DNA from: Clytia hemisphaerica
Lineage: Eukaryota; Cnidaria; Hydrozoa; Leptothecata; Clytiidae
Direction of reading: 5' to 3'
NCBI GenBank assembly: GCA_902728285.1
Contig: CACVBU010000749.1
Location: 1-64,000 of the forward strand
DNA length: 64,000 nt
Part shown: positions 44,749-55,049 of the stretch, one piece after another
Position numbering within the stretch: position 1 is the first letter of the stretch
Layout: each line of letters opens with the position of its first letter
Made by a program: the position numbers and the translations under genes
The notes under the pieces: generated by a model
Databases searched by the model: none
What the model was told of the DNA's origin: nothing
What the model saw: the letters and a program-made list of their open reading frames with translations, nothing else

Positions 44749-47700
44749 AGCTCCGCCCGTATGGTACTAAAGACCTGCTGCGAGTGAAGGGTAGGGCAAA
44801 GATCGAACTGACCACTAGCAGTGGAGCAACAGCCGAGCAACTCGTTTACGTGATAGAAGGAAACCACACGGAACCGCTCTTAGGTTTAGAAGCATCGTTA
44901 GAGCTCGGTGTCTTGGAGATTCACCCAGAAGGCCGCAGAGACGCCAATGATCCGGAAACGCCAGTATACCACATCAACGAACCAGAGAGAGTCCCAACTT
45001 CAGTGACTGAAATCATCGACAAGCATCAACCTATCTTTGAGGGAATCGGCAAGTTCAATAAATCAGAAATAAACTTTGATATAGACGGATCGATCAAACC
45101 AATGATACAGAAGGAGCGGCCGATACCGTTCGCTTTCAGAAAGCAAGTCACGAGCCATCTCAAAGAACTTAGAGACAATGACATCATCGAAGGCCCGTTA
45201 GACCCAAGTGTTAACCTCGACTGGATCTCGAACGTTGTCATTACAAAGAAACCATCCGGGCAGATACGCATGAATTTAGACATGCGTCACGCAAATATTG
45301 CCATCAAAGAAAGCCATATTCCCGTACCGACTGTCCATTCCTTGCGTCACAAGCTTAACGGCGCCAAAGTATTCACAAAGTTGGACATGAAACATTCATT
45401 TCACCAAATGCCACTCGGTGAGAAATCGAAAGAACTTACAAACTTTTACACGCACGAAGGCATCTACCGATTTAAGCGTCTTGTCATGGGTGCTGGACCT
45501 GCCAGTCAAGAGTTCCACGAGCGTTTGCGGCAAAGTATTGTAGACCTCGTTGGTGTGGAACAGATTGAAGACGATTTGCTAGTTTACGGAGAGACCCAGC
45601 ATGAGCATGACCTCCATTTGAGTGCTCTACTTGATCGATTACAATCCCTCGGCTTAACACTTAGACGAGAGAAATGTGTGTGGAGTGCTCCAGAAGTTAT
45701 TTGGTTTGGGTATAAGTTTTCCAGCGAAGGTATGTCTGCAGATCCATCGAAAGTAGAGACTATCGTCAGACTCGCACCACCAACAAACGCAGCGGAAGTA
45801 AAAAGTTTCTTGCAGATGTGTCAATATAACGCCCTCTTTATGTTTGGAGAGCCAGAGACTTACAGTGACATTACAGCACCGTTAAGAAATCTAACGCGTA
45901 AGAAAGTTCCATTCCACTGGGATCAAGCTTGTCAGGACGCATTCGACAAACTGAAAGAGGGTTTATGTAGCAACCGAGTAATAGCACCCTGGGCACCCGA
46001 TCGAAAGACGAAGCTTGTAGTTGACCGAGGACCGAAGGGTATTGGCGCCACATTGTTTCAAAAGGAACCCGACACTGGACATTACAAAACAATCAACTAC
46101 TCGAGTAGATCGCTAACAGAGACAGAACAACGCTATGCTCCGATCGAGGGTGAAAGCTTAGCTATCCTTTTCGGCGTCACGACCAACCGAATGTATCTCC
46201 ACGGAATGAAATTCGACACAATAACTGATCATGAGCCGCTGGTCTCATTGTACAATAATCAACGAAGACAAGCCCCAGCTCGCATCGAGAATCACCGATT
46301 GAAGTTACAACAGTACCGTATGACCGTAAAGTATGAAAAGGGAAGCACCAATCCGACAGATTACAACAGTCGACATCCATTGCCCATCACTGAACAACAG
46401 AAGATGCAAGCCAGTGAGGAAACCTTCCACATCAATGCTATCATCGACGACGATATTCCCGACGCTATGACCTTCGACATGGTTCGAAAAGCAACGAACG
46501 CCGATGACCAGCTCGCCCGCTTGAAATTTTGCATCCTTGAGAAAGGATACATTCCGAAGAATGCAAACGACTTACAGCCGTTCCGACACGTATTCGACGA
46601 ACTTTCAGTTGCACGACAAGTCGTTTTACGAGGAGAACGACTCATTATTCCGGAAAGTTTGCAGCCTGACGTGATAGCTCTCGCTCATGAAGGGCATCAA
46701 GGCGCATCGAAAATGAAGCGTTATCTCCGATCGAAAGTTTGGTTTCCCAACATGGACAAGCTTGTGGAAAACTTTGTACAATCTTGTCATGCATGCTTAG
46801 CCGCTACACCTCAACAAAAGCATCAGCCGCTCATCACGACGAAATTGCCAGAAGGACCTTGGAGACACATTGCCTCGGACTTCAAGGGCCCAATCGCCAA
46901 AGATTACTATTTCCTGCTTCTCATTGACGAATACTCTCGATTTCCAGAAGTGGCTGTGCTAGATTCTACCGCCGCCGACACGGTGGTACCCTCATTTCGA
47001 CCGAATTTTGGCAACTCATGGCATTCCAGAGAAGGTCAAGACGGACAATGGTCCGCCTTTTAACTCGCACGACTTTACAAATTACGCAAAGAAGCGAGGT
47101 TTTAAACACCAGCCGATTACACCCGAACAACCTTCGTCGAATGGGCTGGCAGAAAACTTCATGAAGATGCTTCAGAAGGTAGCCCACACCGCCTATGTCG
47201 AACACAAGGACCCAAAAGAAGCGGTTCACAGATATCTTCTTTCGTACCGGGCGACTCCTCATTCAGCCACTGGAAAGTCACCAGCGGAGATGTTGTTCAA
47301 TCGACAAATTGCAACCTCTGTTCCAATGATGAAAAAGAAGGAACAAGATCGATCCGTTCTCGAGAAAGATACAAGTTACAAGGCCGCCATGGCCAAATAC
47401 CATGACCAACGACGACACGCGAAGCCCATTGACATCGACCTAGGGGACAAAGTCCTTCGCCCTCAAAAGAAGTCTACCGTCAAGACTCCTTTCGACCCAT
47501 CAGCATTGACTGTGGTGAAAAAGAAAGGTTATATGCTCACCGCCGAAACATCGAAAGGCAAATTTGTTACCCGTGCAGCAAACAAGTTCAAGAAAGTCCA
47601 TGAGCGCGATCCGTTTTTCAGACGCGCACCAACACGATATTACGTCGACGCCGACTCGGATGATGATTTTCCGTTTCGTCATCGTCGCTATGATAACGAT

Positions 47701-47883
47701 ATTAATCCACCATTGCCCGACGACAGCCCCGTTGACGACACATCTTCGGGGAGCGAAAGTGACACGATTCCGTATCGAGAAGGAGAGAGTGAGATGGAAG
47801 ACGTTGAGGACGTTGACCGTAAAAATTCAGGACTGAAAAGACGACGAAAAGCGCCACGTTATCTTGATGACTACGAGTTATAA
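44745..47883 (+). pseudogene. pol: reverse transcriptase, RNase H, integrase; one frameshift
   Basis: Two overlapping frames (44745-47063, 47008-47883). The first holds the end of the protease (LLGLEASLELG), reverse transcriptase with TKLDMKHSFHQMPL and catalytic IEDDLLVYG (near 45567), and RNase H with GIGATLFQKE and DHEPLVSL. It also holds the integrase zinc region (HEGH...CHAC) and first catalytic Asp (SDFKGP). The second resumes with TDNGPPF and the catalytic Glu (GLAENF), and ends in an acidic/basic tail. A one-base shift near 46990 splits the integrase core between its first and second Asp. This copy cannot make a normal integrase. Confidence 0.88.
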
Positions 47884-47963
47884 AGTAGTCATTAATGTAT
47901 ATAAAATCTATGCCTTGGACTGAGAACCTCCAATAGCGAAGGCACTGTACATATGTAAATACC

Positions 47964-47978
47964 GAAGGAAAGGAGAGG
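47964..47978 (+). other. Polypurine tract
   Basis: GAAGGAAAGGAGAGG directly abuts the 3' LTR, the usual primer for plus-strand synthesis. Confidence 0.85.
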
Positions 47979-48169
47979 TGTAGTGACCTACCTTGATAGG
48001 TTTATGTTGAGCGAGGCAAAAGCCTCTTAGTTGCAAGCTTGGCAGAGAGTGCAGACGTCTTTTATGAAGAAGAAGAAATAGTTGTAAGAACTGAACTTTA
48101 CCTTGTCAATTATTTGTGTCACTCCCTGTTTGTTGACCCCCCAAGCACTTCGACTAAGTGGGTACTACA
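47979..48169 (+). repeat. 3' LTR
   Basis: 191 bp, with no difference from the 5' LTR seen by eye. Followed by the ATCTT duplication. Confidence 0.95.
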
Positions 48170-48174
48170 ATCTT

Positions 48175-48900
48175 CACATGATCGATTCTCAACAACAAAA
48201 TACATCTTTTGGTCTTTGGGTTTGTTTCTGACGTTTTTTCTTCAAAGAATATCGATCACTTTCCTTTTCCCCTTGAGCGCGCGAGAAAAAAATGACTTGC
48301 TTGTTTTCGTGCGGGCGAATAAAGATGAGGCGGCAATCTTGCACTGAGGGTGCTACTTAGTTTCCGCCCTATTTTGCGCCCCCGATAGAATGGTCCAAAC
48401 ACGGGGGTAGTCTAAATGATAAACTATGTCGTTCTGTAAGTGTTTATTTTCTGAGAGATACAAATAGTATATTTGAATATTATTAACTTATTTATTAAAG
48501 TATTTTTGAGCGCAAATTTAAATATACGGTTAAATAAAAAACGAATGATAACAGTTCTGTTTATTCCTCAAACCCCCGGGAGAAGTTTTTTTGCTGACTT
48601 AGCTATTTTACAAATCTCGGAAAAGAACTCCCAAAGGAATTCCGATACCTAACCCGATTGGTTAATTTCGGAACGACTTCAAGAAAGTCATAATGGCAGA
48701 TAATTTTAAAAGTTTCTGAGGGAATGTGTGTAATTTATCGATGTTGATGGCTTGTTGATTCTTTAAAGAAAAAAGATAACAGGTATAGCTTTTTCTAATC
48801 CTGGAATATCGAGGTTCCAGCTACACTGTAATTATTCAACAGGATGTCCTCTTTGAAAAAAGGTCTATATACAATAACATTCGAAAAGTCCTAAAATGAT
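48175..48900. other. No supported gene
   Basis: This is the continuation of the sequence into which the LTR element inserted; 48827-48868 mirrors 43045-43085. No exon was recognised. Confidence 0.4.
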
Positions 48901-48904
48901 CCTG

Positions 48905-49700
48905 CATCGATATGCCGAAACACAGAAAGAAAGAGAAAACAGAACCCCCGTTGTAAGGTTGTTTACATATGACTCGATTTTGCTAGTCTGCATTCTGACA
49001 GAAACCACTTTACTTTTTTTGCTTTTCCGCTGATTCAGCATGTAATCGGTGAAAAAACACAGCTAGAAAGAGAAAACATAACCCCCGTTGTAAGGTTGTT
49101 TACATACGACTCGATTTTGCTAGTCTGCATTCTGACAGAAACCACTTTACTCTTTCCAGACTATCTCAATCGATTGATATTCGATTGCGCTTGATTGATG
49201 TTCAATTGCGTTCGATTGCGTTCAATCGTCGATTCATTGACCCCCGGATTGTTCATCGCATAATTTCTACAGGAAATCGAAAGTAATTTCATTTAGCTTG
49301 TGATGTTTGAGAGCTTTAAGGATGTTGGGAAGCTGCAAGAATAAAGCCAGACGATCTCAATCGAACGGAATCAACGATCGAACCAGTCGAACAACAATCG
49401 AACCAATCGGATATTACCCAGAATTTTGACGTTCAATTGCGTTCGACAATCGAATTTCAATTGGTCCATTGCGTTCGATTTGGTTCGACTGGTTCGATCG
49501 TCGATTCCGTTCGATTGAGATCGTCTGGCTCTTTTTACTTTTCCGCTGATTCAGCATGTAATCGGTGAAAAAACACAGCTAGAAAGAGAAAACAGAACCC
49601 CTGTTGTAAGGTTGTTTACATATGACTCGATTTTGCCAGTCTGCATTCTGACAGAAACCACTTTACTTTTTTTACTTTTCCGCTGATTCAGCATGTAATC
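48905..49700 (+). repeat. Three ~130-bp tandem copies, the second split by a MITE
   Basis: The unit with AAAGAGAAAACAGAACCCCC, GTTGTAAGGTTGTTTACATA, GACTCGATTTTGCTAGTCTG and TTCCGCTGATTCAGCATGTA appears at about 48925-49045, 49070-49150 and 49570-49690. The TTCGATT-rich element at 49158-49532 lies between the second and third. Confidence 0.8.
49158..49532. mobile_element. TTCGATT-rich inverted-repeat element
   Basis: CAGACGATCTCAATCGAACG and following sequence (49347-49410) is mirrored at 49485-49531. The left part (49158-49250) repeats the same motifs. ATTCGATTG/CAATCGAAT occurs more than ten times in both orientations. No coding capacity. Confidence 0.7.
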
Positions 49701-49791
49701 GGTGACAAAATTAGTTGCCGAAAAGAGCAATAATTGCTGTTTTTATCCTAAACACCCAACTGGCAGCAGATCTCATCAAACCTCAAATCTA

Positions 49792-50006
49792 CTGTAAGTT
49801 GGTCTAATATCGACATTCCTCGTCTAATTCCGACACCCTTTTTTAGAGACAGGAATAATATGAAAGCTTGAATCACTGATTGGGAAAGAATAATTCCTCT
49901 CTGACTATTAAGCAAAGAAAAACAGTTTCAACCCTTCTATCAATTTCAGCTGATAAAAAAGGTGTCGAAATTAGAGGAGGGATGTCGACATTAGACCAAG
50001 TTACGG
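49792..50006. mobile_element. TA-flanked MITE with GTCTAATNTCGACA arms
   Basis: TA|CTGTAAGTTGGTCTAATATC is mirrored by GATGTCGACATTAGACCAAG-TTACGG|TA. One arm of a related copy is visible at about 51675-51730. Confidence 0.8.
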
Positions 50007-50009
50007 TAT

Positions 50010-50830
50010 GCCGGAGATATCTGGCGCACAAGACCCAATTTCCAGACTGGCATCGCAGTGCAGTGGTCGGTTTGAATAATCTCAAATGAGAAAAGACAAT
50101 GGCAACAGACCTAGCTACATGAGTGTGTAACTTGCCACGCGAGTGACGTCAAACGCTCCATCGTTTTGCCACTTCTTTGTTCCAGATAGTCGCTTGTGTT
50201 CCACTATGGATTTTTCATATTTTGATTTAAAAGCCTACTCAGTGCGAAAGAGAAATCATGAATTTTTTAATATGCCATTCATTAACTCAAATCGAATGAC
50301 TTTGGAGGTTTGGTGAAATGGTGGGCGAATTGCTGTCCCATGTTTTATCAGATAGTCCCAAGTTAGAGCAGTTGACGGTATCAAAGCTTTCATATGCGAT
50401 TCCATTTTAAGAAACTTTCTTTATGGCACTCTGAGCTTAACAAAATGATTTAGATTGAAATGCTAATGTTTGATCGCCATCTTAATCTTTGTAGTAGGGC
50501 ATAGAAAATCATATAAGAGCTAAAAACATGACAAAATCAATCATATTCCTTTTCTTGCAAAGTTTGATATTGCTTCACAACAGAGTTTTATTTTGGACTT
50601 CGTTTGTTTATATTTCACCACAACTGATAAAACAGCGTTGATTAGGTACTTTGAGATTTTTTATAATATTAATATTATAGGTAAATAAGTTAAGTTTTTA
50701 ATGTCCTTCTACATTCATCTCATCAGCGAAAAGTGTTTTCAAAGAAGATATTCAGCAAAATTCCAGACTAACTTTTCGCAACTTCAGTGACTTTCCAGGA
50801 CTTTCTAGTATTTGCAAGTTTCAAGTTGTA
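50010..50830. other. No supported gene
   Basis: AT-rich sequence without conserved exons or repeat structure. Confidence 0.4.
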
Positions 50831-50834
50831 AAAG

Positions 50835-51430
50835 CAGGAGGGTGGGCACGCAGTTACTACAAGACATGATGTGTAGTAAGTGCTTTTTCAACACTTTTTT
50901 TCAGAACCACCACCCTTTGCAGTTACTACACCTTGGTAGTAACTGTTTTCAGAAAAGATTTCCAGGTACCAACCCTGTTTTTAAGTAATATCATCAAAAT
51001 CATGCTCGAAATAACCCTAAATTGCGATTATTTTTCAACCTAAAGCCATTTTTGTGCTAGATTTTCTTTTAATTTACTTGGTTGACAGCTGTTGAGAACA
51101 TTTTAATGATAATTAGGGAAAGCATAATTTCATAGTTGGGTCTGAGAAAAATTTCAAATTTTTTTTCGTCCATTTATAACAAAAACATTTTTTTTAACAA
51201 AGAATTTTTTCACAAAAAAATTCATTTTTTGTGAAAAATTTTGAAAGTTCTTTAAAAAGAATTAAAATATAAGCACTTACTACACCAAAAGTGCTAGTTT
51301 TAGTGTTTGGCACCACCCCCCAAACAGCAGTTACTACACTGTGTAGTAATTGTTTTCATAACTTCTGAATACAGTACCACCACGGTAGTAAGTGTCATAC
51401 TGTCTTGTAGTAACTGCGTGCCCCCCCCTG
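50835..51430. mobile_element. hAT-like MITE with TAGTAACTG motifs
   Basis: The ends CAGGAGGGTGGGCACGCAGT and ACTGCGTGCCCCCCCCTG are inverted and flanked by GTAAAAG (50828-50834, 51431-51437). CAGG termini with a 7-8 bp duplication suit hAT. TAGTAACTG or its complement recurs inside at least six times, resembling hAT subterminal motifs. Confidence 0.82.
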
Positions 51431-51439
51431 GTAAAAGAT

Positions 51440-51890
51440 CATATTTGAGCAAAACAACTCATGTCATTTCTCTATCAATATTCCTTATCTTGAGAAAACA
51501 CCTATCACTAGCATTTCCATCTGACCTTCCAGCGCAGCTGGTTTATTCCCCTTTTTTGCGAATAAGTTTTCTTGAGTTAACTTAAGTTGAGAAATCAGGC
51601 TAGCAAAAAGTGAATTTTTCTTTTAGAAAAAAGACTAAAATTTGTTTATCTTTATTCTTGCTGCTTCCCAACAACAACCGTATGTTGGTCTAATTTCGAC
51701 ATTCCTCTTCTAATTTTTACATCCTTCTTCAGTCAGGAACAATGTCTTACTTTGGGACAATTGCCTAGAACTAGGACAATGGCCTAAGAAGGAAATTTTT
51801 TTAATTTGAACCCCCATTTTAGACATTTTAGAGGAAAATGCGCATTCTAAAAACATACATAGCCAATTGAAATTTCTTCTGAACTTATTT
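51440..51890. other. No supported gene
   Basis: A partial arm of the MITE seen at 49792-50006 lies at about 51675-51730. Nothing else was recognised. Confidence 0.4.
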
Positions 51891-51894
51891 CGTA

Positions 51895-52325
51895 TTTTAA
51901 GTCTTTATTTTGTAGTTTTTCTGACTTTTTGGAATTTTGTGAGTTATTTTCTATGTTTTCCAACTGTTTGAATGATTTTTCAAAAGATCACCACCAGTGG
52001 GATTCAAACCCACTAAATGCAAAGTTCCGATGATCAGAAACCCAACACTCTGACCACTGCCCCACATGCCAGGAATGTTTTTCTGACGACTATTTATATT
52101 GTACAAATTACAGACTATATTAATAGAAAATCACAAAAGAGTGTTTGTTTCAAGCTCCAATCCTGACCCTGACTGATAATAACCCAATTCCTAGCCAATC
52201 TGATACCCAACCACAACCAAACCACACCCATACTCAACCCTACTAGGTTGCCTGCAGGTCCTGACACTATTCCCACAGTCCGGATCCGAAAAATATATTT
52301 GTGTCTTTCGCTTTTATGAAGAAGC
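51895..52325 (-). mobile_element. Composite repeat with tRNA-like segment, copy 2
   Basis: Inverted copy of 39445-40000. On the minus strand at 52072-51985 the tRNA-like head is unbroken: A-box-like GGGGCAGTGGTCAGAG and B box GGGTTTGAATCCC, but ~45 bases apart. The rest reads toward a GGATCCGG motif. It is probably a tRNA-derived SINE. Confidence 0.65.
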
Positions 52326-52366
52326 CATCACTGCAGCATAATACTGTAATGCTTTTTCATTTATTT

Positions 52367-52899
52367 TTACTCATTTTGAAAGATGGCTGCAAACACAACA
52401 TTGACCTTAAGTCTTCTTTCTTTGTGCTTCTTGGTAATCTCGGCGTATATAATTTCTGCTGTGTGCTTAATTTCCTCCTTTAACATGCTTCTTTTCTTTT
52501 CCTCCATTTCTTGTAGTTTTCCTGCCAGAAAGGTTTTGAGGTCATTTTTGATGGAATCACGGGTTTTTGTGTTGGTGTTGACCTCGTTGTTTAGTTTTTG
52601 TATCTTTCTTTTTAAGTTCATTTTGCATCATATATTGAGTGTTTTTCCCCACCCTATTTCTTAGGTTTTTCGTTATTTGCATGCATGCAGTTTGAACTTA
52701 AGTAATGATCATTGTAGGATGTCACGGATATTTGTAGTTGGTACAGGGATAACTGTGTGCACTCATAATGAACTGATCTTTTACATTTTTTGCATGTTAA
52801 GTGTTCCAGGTCTTTGTCTTCAGTACATCTTGACAACGTGCAAGCTTGAGGTGGTGAGGCTGCTTCAAAAGGCTGACATGAGTTGATGTTATTTTCATG
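52367..52899 (-). pseudogene. LINE ORF1-like fragment: PHD-type zinc finger and coiled coil
   Basis: Reading leftward from about 52899, a Cys/His pattern (ACTLSRC, LTCKKCKRSVHYECTQL) resembles the PHD fingers in ORF1 of some animal LINEs. A stop and frame change near 52654 separate it from an 84-residue charged coiled coil (KIQKLNNEVN, LQEMEEKKRSMLKEEI). Upstream GAAAAAATGGCC near 52940 could be the old start, now out of frame. No reverse transcriptase follows, so this is a broken fragment. Confidence 0.6.
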
Positions 52900-52944
52900 A
52901 ATTTTTGATGTTATGATTTGTTTTCGGCCATTTTTTCGAAGAGC

Positions 52945-53870
52945 GTTGCAAAAACGTCTTATCTAGTTGACGTCAAATAAAAACTATGGTCAACATCATA
53001 AAATTTTGGATCTTTAATAACATGTAGACTAGCCTTTAAGGCTTGAGTTTTCGAATTAAGATATTTCTTCATTCCCTCGGCCACAATATTTGAAAATGAC
53101 CAAGAAGCTTCATTTTTATTTGAGGATAAGGGATTGCAAATATGTTATTGATGTTTCTTTCTCATTTTTGATTACATCTTTCAACTCCAAGTAGTTTTTT
53201 TGGTATTTGGATTTCAAACATTCTTTTTCAAAATAGCGACCTCGCCAAATGCTCCTAGTCTACTTCACTGGACTCAGCGTCATCAAAAATTATCAATAAG
53301 CAAAGTTCAGCCAAAAGTACATTTTTTGGTGCTCTTTCAATTGGTGATGGTTAGAAAGTGCGCATATTTCTTGATTTTGAATTATATATAATAGGCAAAA
53401 ATAGGAAAAATGGCTTAGTAAGGACTATTTTGCTGTCATGGTTAAAAAGCTGAGCCTTTTAATAAAAACGTTGTAGAAAAATAAATCAATAATATTGTGG
53501 CGTCAATTTTGTAGCAAATAAAAAAGGACTAGTTTTATGGAAAAAAGGCAGGTGTTTTGTTTGTCATTGCTATGGTTGTCTATTTCTCTTATGTTCAAGG
53601 ATATCCTACTCAAGTTTAGGATATCCTGAACAAGATCATCCTTATCTATCCTGATTTGAAATTGATAAAAATGTTATTCTTATTCTTATATTTAGAAGAG
53701 GTGATCCCACACCCCAAAAAATGACATACCTGCTGTGTATTTTACAAATTTAATTAATAGTTTTTCAGGCTAAAATGACTGTTTCCTCCAAAATATATAT
53801 CGTTGGAGAGTTATTTTTTATGCTGATTCAGAAAGTAACAACCTCCTTTATTTTCTATTTTTCTATTTTT
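52945..53870. other. No supported gene
   Basis: Possible 5' remainder of the LINE fragment just right of 52.9 kb (CAAAAACGTCTTATC). GGATATCCT motifs occur near 53599-53640. No exon was recognised. Confidence 0.4.
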
Positions 53871-53877
53871 CTTAAGG

Positions 53878-54103
53878 CAGGTCTCCACTTTCGCGCGACA
53901 TGAGCTGAGTGAAAACCTTTGATGTTTTTGTAAGGTCATTGGTCGGTTGAAAAAGGAATCAATTCCATTGGTCAAAATTGACGTAACGGTTAAAAAAAGT
54001 TGAACTTTATTCAACTTTTTTTTTGTTCAAGCAAAACCTTTTTAGGACGTAATCTTTTCTTTAGTCAAAAAAGGTTGAGCCCATTTTGCGCGAAAGTGGA
54101 TAC
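53878..54103. mobile_element. MITE immediately upstream of EMC2
   Basis: GTCTCCACTTTCGCGCGA is mirrored by TTGCGCGAAAGTGGATAC. A central AAAGTTGAACTTTATTCAACTTT palindrome forms the hairpin tip. TTAAG flanks both ends. It ends ~60 bases before the EMC2 start codon, so it may contribute promoter or leader sequence. Confidence 0.78.
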
Positions 54104-54166
54104 TTAATTAAGTGACCTTTTATTCCTCTTTTTAAAAAGCTGAAAAAAATCATAAGTTAAATAAAT

Positions 54167-55045
54167 ATGACTGAAGAAATCATTGATTTTGAGAATGCTC
54201 GTCTGAAAATGAAGAAATGGAGGGAAGATATTGACAGAAACAGTGAGGAGATTGTTGAATATGGAGAATGCTTGATTGCAGAATATGCTAGCAAGCTAGG
54301 GGATGAACTCTGGGTCTTATATGAGCAGGTGTTTGTAGCTGCGTTAGATTGCTATCGCATTGACCTGGCAGAAGAATGCTTAGCAGCCCTTCATAAACAA
54401 TTCCCTAAAAGCAAGCGTGTATTTAAATTACAAGGGATGTACCATGAAGCAAGACAGCAATATAGTAAAGCAGAAGCCGTTTACACCAAGATGCTCGAAG
54501 ATGAGCCAGCCAATTTAGTTGCTAAGAAGCGTTTGATTGCTATGAAGAAGGCACAAAATAAATACGAAGAAACCATCCAGGAATTGAATGATTATTTAAA
54601 AGACTTCATGGCAGACCAAGAAGCATGGATGGAATTATCAGAGCTTTACATCCATCAACAAGAGTTTGCCAAAGCAGCATTTTGTATGGAAGAGCTCATT
54701 TTGTCACATCCACACAACCACTTATATCACCAACGATATGCCGAAATTCATTACACCATTGGTACATCAGAATCCATGGAAAAAGCCAAAAAGTATTTTG
54801 CCCAAGCTTTGAAATTAGATCCGGGAAATGCAAGAGCTTTGTATGGTCTTTACTTAGCAGCTTCTAATTCAGTGCAAGGGAAATCTAATACAAGCTCTAA
54901 AAAGAAAAGTATTAATTTGTCTCAGTGGACTGCTAATAAAATAGTTGATATGTATAGTATGCAGCCAAATGAGAATCAACGTAAGAATATGGAGACCATG
55001 TTTGAGGACTTACAAATTAGCTTACCTTCTAATATACCTGAATAA
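54167..55045 (+). CDS. EMC2: ER membrane protein complex subunit 2 (TTC35)
   Basis: A single open frame of 292 residues (human EMC2 297), read from ATG at 54167 (AAATATG). Conserved stretches include KMKKWRED, EYASKLGDELWVLYEQVFVAALD, KRLIAMKKAQNK, ADQEAWMELSELYI and KAAFCMEELILSHPHNHLY, then YFAQALKLDPGNARALYGLY. These form TPR helical pairs (about residues 85-120, 155-190, 195-235). EMC2 is the cytosolic scaffold of the ER membrane complex, which inserts tail-anchored and multipass proteins. The lack of introns is notable beside the 15-exon AGMO; retrocopy origin is possible, but there is no A-tail and the frame is clean. It is a likely functional gene. Confidence 0.95.
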   Translation: MTEEIIDFENARLKMKKWREDIDRNSEEIVEYGECLIAEYASKLGDELWVLYEQVFVAALDCYRIDLAEECLAALHKQFPKSKRVFKLQGMYHEARQQYSKAEAVYTKMLEDEPANLVAKKRLIAMKKAQNKYEETIQELNDYLKDFMADQEAWMELSELYIHQQEFAKAAFCMEELILSHPHNHLYHQRYAEIHYTIGTSESMEKAKKYFAQALKLDPGNARALYGLYLAASNSVQGKSNTSSKKKSINLSQWTANKIVDMYSMQPNENQRKNMETMFEDLQISLPSNIPE

Positions 55046-55049
55046 TAAA
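55044..55049 (+). terminator. EMC2 poly(A) signal
   Basis: AATAAA overlaps the TAA stop codon of EMC2, implying an extremely short 3' UTR if it is used. Other A/T-rich hexamers downstream could serve instead. Confidence 0.45.

Larger units (their letters stand above)
43358..48169 (+). mobile_element. Ty3/gypsy-type LTR retrotransposon, recent but frameshifted
   Basis: Two 191-bp LTRs (43358-43548, 47979-48169) read as identical, begin TGTAGTGACC and end GTACTACA. The 5-bp duplication ATCTT flanks the whole (43353-43357, 48170-48174). The order protease, reverse transcriptase, RNase H, integrase is that of Ty3/gypsy; there is no envelope-like gene. Identical LTRs imply recent insertion, yet gag and integrase each carry a one-base shift. 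Confidence 0.95.
42833..49770. other. Large inverted-repeat host structure around the LTR retrotransposon
   Basis: Bases 42833-42890 (CAGCCAGTTTGGTGTTTTTA, AACAGCAATTATTGCTCTTT) return inverted at 49708-49770, and 43045-43085 returns inverted at 48827-48868. Without the LTR element and other insertions, the enclosed sequence would be ~2 kb. It is probably an old DNA transposon or fold-back later filled with other elements; its outer ends are not defined by a clear duplication. Confidence 0.55.

Noticed and set aside
44094..44867. 257-residue minus-strand open frame in the LTR element
   Set aside because: Antisense to gag/pol with biased composition; no start context or recognised motif.
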